Positions 1 to 9,112 are shown, counted from the stretch's first letter. The stretch is 42,965 nucleotides of DNA from Desulfovibrio sp. (GCA_031272405.1 JAISTW010000068.1:1-42965), one strand, 5' to 3'. Translations and numbers: made by a program. The notes: a model not told the origin generated them from the letters alone.

Positions 1-31
1 GCGGGGGGGGGGTGATGGTTACGTCTGTCAT
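1..31 (-). CDS. N-terminal fragment of an unidentified protein, cut by the window edge
   Basis: Only the first ten codons are visible, reading M-T-D-V-T-I-T-P-P-P before the edge. The call rests on the start region. On the minus strand GGGAGG lies 8 nt before an ATG at 31-29, a textbook ribosome binding site. Codons 7-10 are written by a run of ten C (ten G on the plus strand, 3-12). The family cannot be named from ten residues. The 290 bases between this start and the next gene (32-321) would hold its promoter; I see no other gene there, only short ORFs without a ribosome binding site. The homopolymer may be a genuine slippery tract or simply the reason the assembly ends here. Confidence 0.55.
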   Translation of the reverse strand, partial: MTDVTITPPP

Positions 32-321
32 GGTTTTTTCCTCCCGTGTGCTGTTTGCGTTGGCGTTCGGATACGGCTGCGCCGATGTCGCTGCAAAAAC
101 AAAAACCGGCTGAACGAACTCCGACAAAATTGTTGCTGAAAAAACGCTATGCCCAAATCCACGGCCATGTCAAGAAATTTTTGCGGGAAAGACAAAAAAA
201 CTGATGCGTAAAGTTCCCTTCGTTTCAGGGAGAGCCGTTGGGGAAATGCAGGGGGAAGAACGGCAGGGAAACAGGGGTCTATGCAAGACAAGGTGTTGCG
301 GAAAGGGCGTATTTGGACGTA

Positions 322-648
322 TCAGCGTGGTTTCACCAAAATGCGCAACAAAATGCAAAAATACAAAAACACGAAGCCCAGGACAAACGGACTGACGCCG
401 CTGCGCGCGAAGTAGCGCACGGCGTCCCGGTTGCTCATTTCCGCTTCGTTGGTCTGCGCGACATCGCTGTAATACAAAGCTCCTGGGTCAATGCCCGTGT
501 CCCGCACCACGGCGGCGTACTCCCTCATGGGGCCGAAATGCTCCACAAGCAGAGGCGCAAGACCGTATACAACGAACAGGAGCGCCGCGAGAGCCAAGGT
601 CAGACGCGCCAGGCGCACGCCGAGGAGTGTTTCGGATGTCTTTCGCAT
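322..648 (-). CDS. Small two-TM membrane protein of unknown function
   Basis: This 108-residue protein is not recognised. It has a hydrophobic segment at about residues 15-36, a polar middle of about 45 residues, a second hydrophobic segment at about 85-104, and a short basic C-terminus ending in KPR. This suggests an inner-membrane protein with two helices and an extracytoplasmic loop. It lies 48 bp downstream of the YeiH-family exporter on the same strand, so co-transcription and a shared role are plausible. A 10-bp perfect hairpin sits between the two genes and covers the place where its ribosome binding site should be; no strong Shine-Dalgarno sequence is visible. The start is therefore less certain than the frame. 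Confidence 0.6.
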   Translation of the reverse strand: MRKTSETLLGVRLARLTLALAALLFVVYGLAPLLVEHFGPMREYAAVVRDTGIDPGALYYSDVAQTNEAEMSNRDAVRYFARSGVSPFVLGFVFLYFCILLRILVKPR

Positions 649-656
649 GGCATGGA

Positions 657-685
657 GAAGCGGGCGCCGCTGGGACGCCCGCTTC
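657..685. other. Perfect 10-bp hairpin between the exporter gene and the small membrane protein gene
   Basis: GAAGCGGGCG (657-666) and CGCCCGCTTC (676-685) are exact reverse complements around a 9-nt loop. Read on the plus strand the stem is followed by TTTT, as in an intrinsic terminator. Read on the minus strand, the strand of both neighbouring genes, it has no U tract after it. It could stabilise the 3' end of the exporter message or restrict translation of the downstream gene. Confidence 0.5.
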
Positions 686-696
686 TTTTGACGATG

Positions 697-2448
697 TTAT
701 ATCTTGGCCGTGATTTCCGGGAAAACAATATAGAACATCACGTAAGCCATGATCAGAGTCAGAATCAGGTTGAAGCTCTGACCGCACACATAAAGGATAA
801 GAGGCTTGCCTCCTTTGAAATAATGGGCCAGTTCGCGGAAATTGGTGCCCAGTCCGATGGAGGTGAAGGCCAGCACAAAGCACCAGGTGCGCAACGGGCT
901 TGTCAATCCCCTGACCAGACCTTCATTGACCATGGCATTGGAGAGATCGGAGCCAAGGCTGCCGCTGACCAGCGAAGCCAAAACGGACGCAATCAAAAAG
1001 CCGATGACGAACTTGGGAAAACGATTCCAAATTTCGCTCAGCCCCACCTGCCGTCCGGAGTAACCCTGCTCCTCCGGCTCGACTTTCGTTGTCCAGTACA
1101 GGGCCACAAAGAAGGCTGTCACGCCGATGAGCACGTTCTGGATCATCTTGATGGTGGCGGCCACATACATGGCTTTTTCGCCCAGAAACGCGCCGGCCGC
1201 GGCCACAGCGCCGGTGGAGTCGATCGTTCCGCCGATCCAGGCCCCGCCCAACACTTCAGGCATGCCGACGGCCTTGATGAAAGCGGGCATGGCGATCATC
1301 ATGATGGCCGTAAACACGAGGGAAAGGCCGATGGAGAGCGTCAACTCCTCTTTTTTAGCCCGGCAGGCGGCCGCTGTGGCGATGGCCGCCGATGTGCCGC
1401 ACACGCTCATATCGGCGGAAATGGTGATGTTCAGGGTTTTGGAAGGCATTTTCAACACCTTCTGACCAAAGATGAAGGTGCAGATAAGCACTATGGGCGT
1501 GACCACCCAGGCCACGAAGATGCCGGGAATGCCGATGGCCACGATTTTGTCGAAAAGCACTTCCGCGCCCAAGAGCACCAAACCCGTCTTGATGTAATAT
1601 TCGGTTTGCACGGCCGGTTTTATGCAGGACGGCGTGCCCACCGTGTTGGCTATTATCATGCCCAGAATGATGGCCCAGGCTTCCGCGTTGACGCCGTAAA
1701 ACTTCATGGTGGCCTGTGAGCCCATCATAAAGGCCAGCACGGCCACAACAAAAACTCCCACAAAGCCGAGGCCGAACTTGACCACGTTCTGCCCCATGAA
1801 GGCCATGCCCAGCCCGAAGAACACTATAAATACGACCATCAGCGTCGCCAGCGTGGGGAAAATATTCGAGGGTTTGCCCGAGGCCGAGGCTTTGGCCTTG
1901 GATGCCGTCCCCTGCGCCTTGCGCCAGTCCCCTATTTTCTCCTCGGCCGCCTTGTTGAGGGCGGCATCCTTGTATCCCGCCGCTTCCGCCGCTTTCTGGG
2001 CGGTCTGGGCCACGGCAAGGGCGGCGTCTTCTTTGACCTTCATGTCGTCGGCGGTCGGTTTGGCCTTGGCGTTGGCCGCGTCCACGACTTCCTTGGATTT
2101 ATAAAACGAATCCAGCGGGTTGCTTTTCCAGCCCCCCGGCGTTCTGGTGTAGGCGGCTATAGTCTTGCCGGCCTCGCTGTCCCTGGCCCGCAATTTCTTT
2201 TTGTCCGCCTGCGCCTTATAGTATTCAATAGTCCTGAAAGGCGCCTGCGCTGAAACCGTCTTGATGGTCTGATTGGCCTTATCTATGGTTTCCGCGAATT
2301 TGGGGGGAGTCTGGGCAAGAAAAAGCCCGTAACCCACAATCAGCACCAGAAAACCGAGCCAGATGGCCCAATAATCTTCTTTTTTCCATAAATCGGAAAA
2401 TTTCGCCCTGCCGTCATCAACGACGACATCCGCTTTCGTCTCGCCCAT
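697..2448 (-). CDS. YeiH-family putative sulfate/anion exporter with a long insertion
   Basis: A polytopic inner-membrane protein of the YeiH / putative sulfate exporter family (COG2855 type). The conserved core begins near residue 198 and includes Gly-rich helices such as GTSAAIATAAA and GAWIGGTIDSTGAVAAAGA, typical of the family. Start choice: an ATG also exists at 2466, but the purine run GGAGGAG lies inside that extension and is well spaced (about 8-9 nt) for the ATG at 2448, giving 583 residues. E. coli YeiH is about 350 residues. The excess here is residues 46-196, an Ala/Lys/Glu-rich, probably helical soluble segment between the first and second membrane helices. Substrate is not proven for the family; sulfite, sulfate or an organic sulfonate are candidates. 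It is transcribed divergently from the epimerase gene. Confidence 0.85.
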   Translation of the reverse strand: MGETKADVVVDDGRAKFSDLWKKEDYWAIWLGFLVLIVGYGLFLAQTPPKFAETIDKANQTIKTVSAQAPFRTIEYYKAQADKKKLRARDSEAGKTIAAYTRTPGGWKSNPLDSFYKSKEVVDAANAKAKPTADDMKVKEDAALAVAQTAQKAAEAAGYKDAALNKAAEEKIGDWRKAQGTASKAKASASGKPSNIFPTLATLMVVFIVFFGLGMAFMGQNVVKFGLGFVGVFVVAVLAFMMGSQATMKFYGVNAEAWAIILGMIIANTVGTPSCIKPAVQTEYYIKTGLVLLGAEVLFDKIVAIGIPGIFVAWVVTPIVLICTFIFGQKVLKMPSKTLNITISADMSVCGTSAAIATAAACRAKKEELTLSIGLSLVFTAIMMIAMPAFIKAVGMPEVLGGAWIGGTIDSTGAVAAAGAFLGEKAMYVAATIKMIQNVLIGVTAFFVALYWTTKVEPEEQGYSGRQVGLSEIWNRFPKFVIGFLIASVLASLVSGSLGSDLSNAMVNEGLVRGLTSPLRTWCFVLAFTSIGLGTNFRELAHYFKGGKPLILYVCGQSFNLILTLIMAYVMFYIVFPEITAKI

Positions 2449-2482
2449 GCCGGTATCCTCCTCCATAAGGGTTTAGGGGCAA

Positions 2483-2507
2483 CCTAACACACACATATTC
2501 AGTTAGG
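2483..2507. promoter_or_regulatory. Inverted repeat upstream of the exporter gene
   Basis: CCTAAC (2483-2488) and GTTAGG (2502-2507) are exact inverted arms separated by 13 nt. They lie 35-59 bp upstream of the exporter start, in the divergent region shared with the epimerase gene. The position suits an operator or a 5'-leader hairpin. No regulator can be assigned. Confidence 0.3.
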
Positions 2508-2621
2508 CAAGCAACTCGGGGACAATTCTGGCAAAGTTCCTGTCGCGGCCAGCCCCGAATACATATCTTGCCCTTGCGCCGCAAGTGGTTTATCCTCGAG
2601 CAGCAACAAAGGAGCGAGACA

Positions 2622-3638
2622 ATGCATGTTCTTGTGACGGGGGCGGCCGGCTTTATCGGCTTTCACTGCGCCGCAAGGTTGCTGGCCCAAGGCCGCAGCG
2701 TCGTAGGTCTGGATAACCTGAACGACTATTACGACATCAACCTGAAAAAAAGACGTCTTGCCGAGCTGGAAGCGCATGCGGACTTTAGGGAGCGGTTTCG
2801 TTTCGTACGTCAGGATCTGGCGGACAGCGCAGCCTTGACCGAGCTTTTTGCCCGCGAAAATTTCACCCATGTCGTCAACCTGGCGGCCCAGGCCGGGGTG
2901 CGCTACAGCCTGCAAAATCCGTCATCCTATATCGCTTCCAATCTGACGGGATTCGGCAACCTGCTGGAATGTTGCCGTCAGAGCGGCATACGGCATCTTG
3001 TGTTCGCCTCATCCAGTTCCGTTTACGGCCTGAACTCCTGTAGCCCCTATTCAACCCGGCACAACACGGATCATCCGGTTTCTCTTTACGCCGCCACCAA
3101 AAAGGGCAATGAGCTTATGGCCCATGCCTACAGCCACCTTTTCCGCATTCCCTGCACCGGGGTGCGCCTTTTTACGGTCTACGGGCCTTGGGGCCGACCG
3201 GACATGGCGCCGCATATTTTTGCGCAGGCCATCATCAGGGGCGAGCCTCTCAAAGTGTTCAACAGGGGGCGGATGCGCCGCGATTTCACCTATATTGACG
3301 ACGTTGTGGAAGCTCTTGTCCGTCTTTTACCCATCATCCCCGAGCCTGACCCGGATTTTGACCCGGCCGCGCCCAACCCGGCCACAAGCTCCGCCCCCTG
3401 GCGCATTTACAATATCGGCAACAACGTTTCCGTGGAACTGAACGAATTCATTTCCCTGCTGGAAGACGCTCTGGGCAAAAAAGCCGACAGGGAACTGCTG
3501 CCCATGCAACCCGGCGATGTGGAAGCCACCTGCGCAGACATTCAGGACCTGCGCAAGGCCGCCGATTTTACGCCGTCGACTTCCCTGGCTGAAGGCATAG
3601 CCAAATTCGCCGCCTGGCACAGGGAATACTACGCATGA
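2622..3638 (+). CDS. NAD-dependent epimerase, probably UDP-glucuronate 4-epimerase
   Basis: An extended short-chain dehydrogenase/reductase of 338 residues. The NAD-binding motif GAAGFIG is at residues 7-13, the SSSSVYG segment at 130-136, and the catalytic YAATK (Y156, K160) follows. The DNLNDYYD segment after the first strand and the VRLFTVYGPWGRPDMA segment match UDP-glucuronate/galacturonate 4-epimerases, which make UDP-galacturonate for surface polysaccharide. The open frame extends upstream to 2568, but the ATG at 2622 has GGAG about 8 nt before it and begins exactly at the Rossmann fold. The stop overlaps the next gene by ATGA, so the two are translationally coupled. UDP-glucose 4-epimerase specificity cannot be excluded from sequence alone. 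Confidence 0.85.
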   Translation: MHVLVTGAAGFIGFHCAARLLAQGRSVVGLDNLNDYYDINLKKRRLAELEAHADFRERFRFVRQDLADSAALTELFARENFTHVVNLAAQAGVRYSLQNPSSYIASNLTGFGNLLECCRQSGIRHLVFASSSSVYGLNSCSPYSTRHNTDHPVSLYAATKKGNELMAHAYSHLFRIPCTGVRLFTVYGPWGRPDMAPHIFAQAIIRGEPLKVFNRGRMRRDFTYIDDVVEALVRLLPIIPEPDPDFDPAAPNPATSSAPWRIYNIGNNVSVELNEFISLLEDALGKKADRELLPMQPGDVEATCADIQDLRKAADFTPSTSLAEGIAKFAAWHREYYA

Positions 3639-5743
3639 CGGGGCAAGCGGTCCCGCCTGCCGGAACGCCGCCCGAAATACTGGCGCCGGCCGGCGATACG
3701 GACTGTTTCCTGGCAGCCCTGGCCGCCGGAGCCGACGCCGTCTATTTGGGACTCAAACACTTTTCAGCCCGGATGCAGGCGACAAACTTCGGCCTGACGG
3801 AGCTCTCCCGTCTGGCGGATCTCGCTCATGCCCACGGTCGCCGCGTGTACGTCGCCCTCAACACGCTCATCAAACCCGGCGAGCTTGGCGCGGCCTACCG
3901 GCTTACGGCGCGTCTGGCCCGTCAGGTCAATCCCGACGGCCTTATCGTACAGGATCTGGCCATGCTGGATCTGGCTCGTCAGGCGGGCTTCGAGAAAGGG
4001 CTATTTCTCTCGACTCTGGCCGGTTTCACCCAGCCGCGGGCCCTGGGCGCGGCCCTGAACCTGGGCGCGGCCAGGGTTATCCTGCCGCGTGAACTCTCCA
4101 TTGATGAAATCCGCGACATGGACGCGGCCTGCCCCGACGGTCTCAAGCTGGAATGTTTTGTGCATGGGGCGCTGTGTTATTGTGTTTCCGGCCGCTGCTG
4201 GTGGTCCAGCTACATGGGCGGCAAAAGCGGCCTGCGCGGCCGTTGCGTCCAGCCTTGCCGCCGCGTGTACCGACAGATGCTACGCGCGCCGCGCCGGAAC
4301 ACGGAAGAAAGCCCCGAACGCCGCAACAACGCTCGCCGGGACAAAGCGCGCCGAGGCCGGACGAAACACGATCAGGCGCACTACGGCAAGGCCAGCCGCT
4401 TTTTTTCCTGCCTTGACCTTTCCCTGGACGTTCTTGTCAAAACCTTGCTCAGCGCGTCCCGGGTGACTTCCTGGAAGATCGAGGGGCGCAGGAAAGGGCC
4501 GCATTACGTCTACCACGTAGTCGCGGCTTACCGCATGTTGCGCGACGAACACAGGGACCCCAAGGCTCGCAAAATGGCCTTGGAAATGCTGGATATGGCC
4601 TTGGGCCGGCCGACGACGCGGGCGCGCTTTTTGCCCGCAAAGGCGTCAGTGCCCACAGAGCCGGACGGGCAGACGTCATCCGGTCTTTTGGCCGGCAAAA
4701 TTCATGTGGAGCCCGACGGCCGTGTGAGCCTGAAAGCCCGTTTCGAGCTTTTGCCCAGGGACTATCTGCGCATCGGCGTGGAAGACGAAAACTGGCACGC
4801 GACGCTGCCCGTGACCCGCCGCGTTCCCAAAGCCGGAACACTGATCATCAGGACGGCGAAACACAAAACGCCCGGAAACGGCACGCCGGTTTTCCTTTTG
4901 GACAGGCGGGAACCGGCGCTGATGGCGCTGCTCGCCCGGTGGAAAGACGAGCTGGCAAAGCTGCCTGGGCGTCCAAGCGCCCCTGTGTCCACAAGCCCCG
5001 AACTCTTCCGGCCTTTGGCTATGAGCAGGAGTCTGACCGAGATGCGGCTTGCGGCCGCCGTGCCTCACGGCAAGCAAACGCGCGCCGGCCGCGTCCTGAC
5101 TGCCCTGTGGGTTTCCCCGCGCAGCGCGGGACTTTCCCGTACGGTTGTCCCGCGCATCGTGTGGTGGCTGCCCCCCGTGGTCTGGCCCGAAGAAGAGGCC
5201 GCCCTGCAACGGCTGATCGCCAAACTCGCGCGCGACGGCGCGCGACGCTTCGTCTGCAACGCGCCGGGACAGACGGTGTTTTTTGAGGATATGCCGGGAC
5301 CTCCCCCGGAACTGCTGGCTGGCCCCTTCTGCAATACCGCCAATGCCGCCGCCGTGGGTCAATTGAAAAAACTTGGCTTCAGCGGCGCTTTCGTCAGCCC
5401 GGAGCTTGCTAGGCAGGACCTGCTCGCCCTGCCGAAGGAAAGTCCGCTGCCGCTCGGCCTTGTCCTCAGCGGCTTCTGGCCTGTGGGCATAAGCCGCTTC
5501 GGTCTGCTGGGCATCAAGGAAGACATGCCTTTTATCAGCCCCAAGAATGAAATATTCTGGGCCAGACGCTACGGAGGCAATATCTGGATATACCCTGGAT
5601 GGCCGATTGATATTGCGGAACAAGGCCCTGTCCTTGTCCAGGCCGGCTACAGCCTCTTTGTCCATATTGACGAACCGCCGCCCCGCGACCTGCCCGAAAT
5701 CCGGCGTAAGGGCCTGTTCAATTTTGAAGGCGCGCTTCTGTAG
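3635..5743 (+). CDS. Peptidase U32 family protein (RlhA/TrhP-like RNA hydroxylation type)
   Basis: A 702-residue U32 family protein. The N-terminal barrel starts with EILAPAGDTDC (residues 14-24) and AGADAVYLG. The family cysteine region follows, with C174-x6-C181, C188, C204 and C208, where U32 proteins bind a 4Fe-4S cluster. The segment SWKIEGRRKGPHYV is the usual U32 signature. Despite the peptidase name, characterised members (RlhA, TrhP, UbiU/UbiV) act in hydroxylation of rRNA, tRNA or ubiquinone precursors. Length and layout resemble RlhA (about 650 residues). Residues about 214-250 are a highly Arg-rich insertion between the cysteine region and the second half of the domain. The start codon overlaps the stop of the epimerase gene (ATGA). 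Function in an anaerobe is inferred, not shown. Confidence 0.85.
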   Translation: MTGQAVPPAGTPPEILAPAGDTDCFLAALAAGADAVYLGLKHFSARMQATNFGLTELSRLADLAHAHGRRVYVALNTLIKPGELGAAYRLTARLARQVNPDGLIVQDLAMLDLARQAGFEKGLFLSTLAGFTQPRALGAALNLGAARVILPRELSIDEIRDMDAACPDGLKLECFVHGALCYCVSGRCWWSSYMGGKSGLRGRCVQPCRRVYRQMLRAPRRNTEESPERRNNARRDKARRGRTKHDQAHYGKASRFFSCLDLSLDVLVKTLLSASRVTSWKIEGRRKGPHYVYHVVAAYRMLRDEHRDPKARKMALEMLDMALGRPTTRARFLPAKASVPTEPDGQTSSGLLAGKIHVEPDGRVSLKARFELLPRDYLRIGVEDENWHATLPVTRRVPKAGTLIIRTAKHKTPGNGTPVFLLDRREPALMALLARWKDELAKLPGRPSAPVSTSPELFRPLAMSRSLTEMRLAAAVPHGKQTRAGRVLTALWVSPRSAGLSRTVVPRIVWWLPPVVWPEEEAALQRLIAKLARDGARRFVCNAPGQTVFFEDMPGPPPELLAGPFCNTANAAAVGQLKKLGFSGAFVSPELARQDLLALPKESPLPLGLVLSGFWPVGISRFGLLGIKEDMPFISPKNEIFWARRYGGNIWIYPGWPIDIAEQGPVLVQAGYSLFVHIDEPPPRDLPEIRRKGLFNFEGALL

Positions 5744-5788
5744 CAACGGAGACTTTGCTTTCAACAGCGTATCTGCTAGTGTGCATCC

Positions 5789-8194
5789 ATGAAGCTGGTC
5801 TGGAAAATAAGCATCCCTCAACTGTGTGTCATTCTAGCTCTTTCTTTCGCCGGCTACCTCCTCACGCGCGCCCTGTATGCGCAAATGCTGAGAACATACG
5901 CCGTTGAAGCCGCCAACGAACGCTTCGGGCGCATCCACAGGAGTTTCGACCGCAGCGCCGGGGACGCTGTAAAAATTTCTTCCCTGTTCGGCGGCCTGTC
6001 GGCGGTGCGCGAAGCGTATTCCGTAGCGCTTGCGGGTGATGTCGACGATCCGCATTCCCCGCAGATGGAGAAGGCTCGAGAGATGCTCCGCGCCTCCCTC
6101 AAACCCGTGCTGGACAACTACAGGGCCGTTGCCGGATATTCCCTGAGGCTGCATTTTCACCTGCCCAACGGGCGCTCCCTGGTGCGGCTGTGGCGAAAAG
6201 AGCAGACCGTCAGAGACGAAAAATGGGAAGACGTCTCCGGAGATGTTTCCGGTTTGCGCCCCACCGTGCTCGACGCGTTTCGCACGCGCAAACCGGTCAA
6301 GGGCATTGAAATCGGCAGGACCGGTTTTTCGGTACGCGGCGTTGTGCCGCTACTGCGGGAAGACGGTGAACCTTATGGAACGGTGGAGGTGCTCAACGAT
6401 TTTGTCGCCTCCCTTCCTGCGAATCCAACGGGCAACAGCGACATGATTTATGTCAGGGCCGAATGCCTGGCCGCCGCCGTCCCGCTGGACACATCCGGAG
6501 ATACAGGAAACGGCGGCTTTGTCCTGGTCGCTTCCACCAGCGCGTCCTCTCCCGACTGGTCGGACGAAAATGCCGGGGAACCGGCGCGCATGGACCAGAC
6601 CCTGCTTGAGCAGGCCCTGACTGATCAGGTTGTGCGCGAACAGGGCTTCCGGTATGTTGTTGCGACGCCGTTGCGTGACTACAGCGGAGACGCGGTCGGC
6701 GCTCTGGTTTGCATCATGCGTGCGGACAGTTTTTCCAATCCGCTTCTTGGGGCGGCAAACATGCTTTTGTGGACGGGAACATCCGTTATTTTGCTGTTTT
6801 TCTCCTTCAACTACTTCGTCATACGCGGTTTTGTCACCTTGCCCATCACCGCCCTGACCGCGCAGTTATCCAAAATGTGCGAGGCCGACGAGTATACGGC
6901 CAAGCCCATTCAACACGCCTCGCGGGATGAAATAGGTTTGTTGGTGCAGACCTTCAACACCCTCACAACAAAAATAAACCGTCTTTTCCAGGAGACGCAG
7001 CAAACCAACAGCCTGTTGAACGAGGCCTGGCGCAAGGCCGAGGAACACGCCAACGCCAAAAGCGACTTTCTGGCCAACATGAGCCACGAAATCCGCACGC
7101 CCATGAACGCCGTGATAGGCATGACCACCATAGCCCGTTCCACGACAGATCCGGCCCGCAAGGAATATTGCCTGAGCAAAATCGCAGAGGCGTCTCAGCA
7201 TCTGCTGGGCGTGATCAACGACATTCTGGACATGTCCAAAATCGAGTCGGGCAAGCTGGAATTGTCGCCTGTGGAATTTCGTTTTTCCGCTCTGATAAGC
7301 CGTATTCTCACGGTCATAAATTTCAGGATCGCGGAAAAAATGCAGCAGCTGAGCCTGGATGTGGACAAATCCATCCCTGAAGCGCTGGTGGCCGATGAGC
7401 AGCGTCTGGCCCAGATCATCACCAATCTGCTTTCCAACGCCGTCAAGTTCACTCCGGAAAGGGGCCGGATATGTCTGGCCGTCCGAAAAATATCGCTCTC
7501 CGGCAATCAGTGCACCCTGCGCATTTCCGTCCAGGACTCCGGCATAGGCATATCCGCCGAGCAGCAAGCGAAGCTTTTTCAGCCTTTCCAGCAGGCGGAC
7601 GCATCCATTTCCCGCAAATTCGGCGGCACGGGGTTGGGGTTGGCGCTCTCCAGGCGCTTTGTGGAAATGATGAACGGCCGGATATGGCTGACATCAGAGC
7701 TGGGGCACGGCGCCACTTTTTTTGTGGAAGTCACGCTGACGGTCGGCGATGAGTCCGGACTGGCCGAAGATATCCAAAACGGACCGGCGGACAAGGTGGG
7801 CAAAAAAGATATGTTCTCGGGCAAACGCCTGCTCCTGGCCGAGGATGTGGACGTCAACCAGGAAATAGTCAAGGCCCTGCTTGAGGAAACCGGAGTTGCC
7901 ATAGACTGCGCCTGGAACGGCAACGAGGCCGTTGAAAAATTCCGGGACGCCGACGGTCGCTATGACCTGATTCTGATGGATATACAGATGCCTGTCACGG
8001 ACGGCTATGAGGCCACGCGTCAGTTGCGGGCATCCGATATCCCCGGGGCGAAGCGCGTTCCCATTATCGCCATGACTGCCAATGTCTTCCGCGAGGACAT
8101 AGAAAAATGCCTGAATTGCGGCATGAACGGCCACCTGGGCAAGCCCATTGACGAAACCGAGTTATACAGAACTCTCAGTGACTACCTGCTCTGA
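5789..8194 (+). CDS. Membrane hybrid sensor histidine kinase with HAMP and C-terminal receiver
   Basis: An 801-residue hybrid kinase. It has a first membrane helix at about residues 6-25, a periplasmic sensor region of about 295 residues, a second helix at about 325-347, then HAMP. The HisKA domain carries NMSHEIRTPMNAV with the phospho-accepting histidine at H433. The ATPase domain has NLLSNAVKF, DSGIGIS and GGTGLGLALSRR, and the receiver has LMDIQMP with the phosphorylated aspartate at D731. The sensor region is of the large extracellular Cache type; the ligand is unknown. No Hpt domain follows the receiver and no partner regulator is adjacent, so the output is unknown. It is similar across the whole kinase core to the second hybrid kinase at 18168-20336. 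No strong ribosome binding site precedes the ATG. Its 3' end is 14 bp from the convergent CorC-like gene. Confidence 0.92.
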   Translation: MKLVWKISIPQLCVILALSFAGYLLTRALYAQMLRTYAVEAANERFGRIHRSFDRSAGDAVKISSLFGGLSAVREAYSVALAGDVDDPHSPQMEKAREMLRASLKPVLDNYRAVAGYSLRLHFHLPNGRSLVRLWRKEQTVRDEKWEDVSGDVSGLRPTVLDAFRTRKPVKGIEIGRTGFSVRGVVPLLREDGEPYGTVEVLNDFVASLPANPTGNSDMIYVRAECLAAAVPLDTSGDTGNGGFVLVASTSASSPDWSDENAGEPARMDQTLLEQALTDQVVREQGFRYVVATPLRDYSGDAVGALVCIMRADSFSNPLLGAANMLLWTGTSVILLFFSFNYFVIRGFVTLPITALTAQLSKMCEADEYTAKPIQHASRDEIGLLVQTFNTLTTKINRLFQETQQTNSLLNEAWRKAEEHANAKSDFLANMSHEIRTPMNAVIGMTTIARSTTDPARKEYCLSKIAEASQHLLGVINDILDMSKIESGKLELSPVEFRFSALISRILTVINFRIAEKMQQLSLDVDKSIPEALVADEQRLAQIITNLLSNAVKFTPERGRICLAVRKISLSGNQCTLRISVQDSGIGISAEQQAKLFQPFQQADASISRKFGGTGLGLALSRRFVEMMNGRIWLTSELGHGATFFVEVTLTVGDESGLAEDIQNGPADKVGKKDMFSGKRLLLAEDVDVNQEIVKALLEETGVAIDCAWNGNEAVEKFRDADGRYDLILMDIQMPVTDGYEATRQLRASDIPGAKRVPIIAMTANVFREDIEKCLNCGMNGHLGKPIDETELYRTLSDYLL

Positions 8195-8208
8195 TGAACA
8201 GAATTATG

Positions 8209-9048
8209 CTAGGCCGTCTCCGCCGTGCTTTGGGGTTCGGCGCGTAGGCGGCGGATCAGCTTTCTGTCGGCCGCCAGCACGGTAAACAGCCATCCGTCAA
8301 TGACGAATGTTTCTCCGGCTGTCGGCACATGGCCGGCCTCGGTACTCAAATAGCCGCCTATGGTATCCACCTCATCAGAGTTTAAGATGATGCCGAGTTC
8401 AGCCAGATCGTCCAAAAGCGCCCGACCGGTCATTTCATAAACATTTTCGCCCAAGGAGCGGATATCCTTTTCACGGGGGGCGTCGTGCTCATCCTCAATG
8501 TCGCCCACAATTTCTTCCAGCACGTCTTCAATGGTGATCAGACCCGATGTTCCGCCGTATTCATCCAGGGCAATGGCGATATGCTGTTTGCGTGCGCGAA
8601 ATTCCTGCAAAAGGATACGCACGGACTTTGTTTCCGGCACAAAAAAGGGCTCGCGCATAACGGCGGAAACCGGCACAGGCGCGCTGGCTTCCGGTTCAAT
8701 GAGGCTGCGCAGCAGATCTTTGGCGTGGAGAATCCCCACGATGTTGTCACGGGTATCCTTGAAAACGGGAATGCGGGAATGCCCGGACTCCACAACAAGG
8801 CGCGCCACTTCGGGCAATGGCATATCAATGGGCGCGCAGTCAATGTCGGTGCGGGGAATCATGGTATCCTGCACCTGTAGATCGTCAAAGCGCAAAATGC
8901 CGAGCAGCATGGACTCTTCATCGGGGTCCACGCAGCCCCCGGCCCGGGCGTCAATAATGGCTTTTTTCAGTGATTCTTCGTCGTCGTGCCCGAAAAGTCG
9001 GCCCAGGCGCGACCAGATGGTACTGTTGGATTCTGAACCTCCGTCCAA
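8209..9048 (-). CDS. CorC/HlyC-type CBS-domain protein
   Basis: A 279-residue soluble protein. It has an acidic N-terminus, two CBS domains (about residues 60-185; note VQDTMIPRTDID and SHSRIPVF-type segments) and a C-terminal CorC/HlyC domain (about 195-275, with GRALLDDLAEL and DTIGGYLS). There is no DUF21 membrane domain, so it resembles E. coli CorC (YbeX) rather than the larger membrane TlyC/CNNM proteins. Members are associated with magnesium/cobalt efflux and with ribosome maturation. The start is TTG: AAGGAGGA lies 6 nt upstream on the minus strand, which is stronger evidence than any nearby ATG. It is probably the last gene of the run mnmG - PilZ protein - this gene. Confidence 0.85.
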   Translation of the reverse strand: MDGGSESNSTIWSRLGRLFGHDDEESLKKAIIDARAGGCVDPDEESMLLGILRFDDLQVQDTMIPRTDIDCAPIDMPLPEVARLVVESGHSRIPVFKDTRDNIVGILHAKDLLRSLIEPEASAPVPVSAVMREPFFVPETKSVRILLQEFRARKQHIAIALDEYGGTSGLITIEDVLEEIVGDIEDEHDAPREKDIRSLGENVYEMTGRALLDDLAELGIILNSDEVDTIGGYLSTEAGHVPTAGETFVIDGWLFTVLAADRKLIRRLRAEPQSTAETA

Positions 9049-9112
9049 ATCTTCCTCCTTCGGCGGAATTTTTGCCAGCGCCTCTGCTTGTCCGCCGGCG
9101 GCAATTTAAATG

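Noticed and set aside
238..1719. A 493-codon plus-strand open frame opposite the exporter gene.
   Set aside because: It lies antisense to the clear YeiH-family gene and the small membrane gene, is His/Gly/Gln-rich in the way of reversed GC-rich codons, and has no ribosome binding site.
4230..4400. A frame break in the U32 gene at the Arg-rich stretch.
   Set aside because: The reading frame stays open and family motifs lie in the same frame on both sides, so it is an insertion rather than a frameshift.
8195..8208. A terminator between the first hybrid kinase and the CorC-like gene.
   Set aside because: Only 14 bases separate the stops and no stem with a U tract can be drawn.
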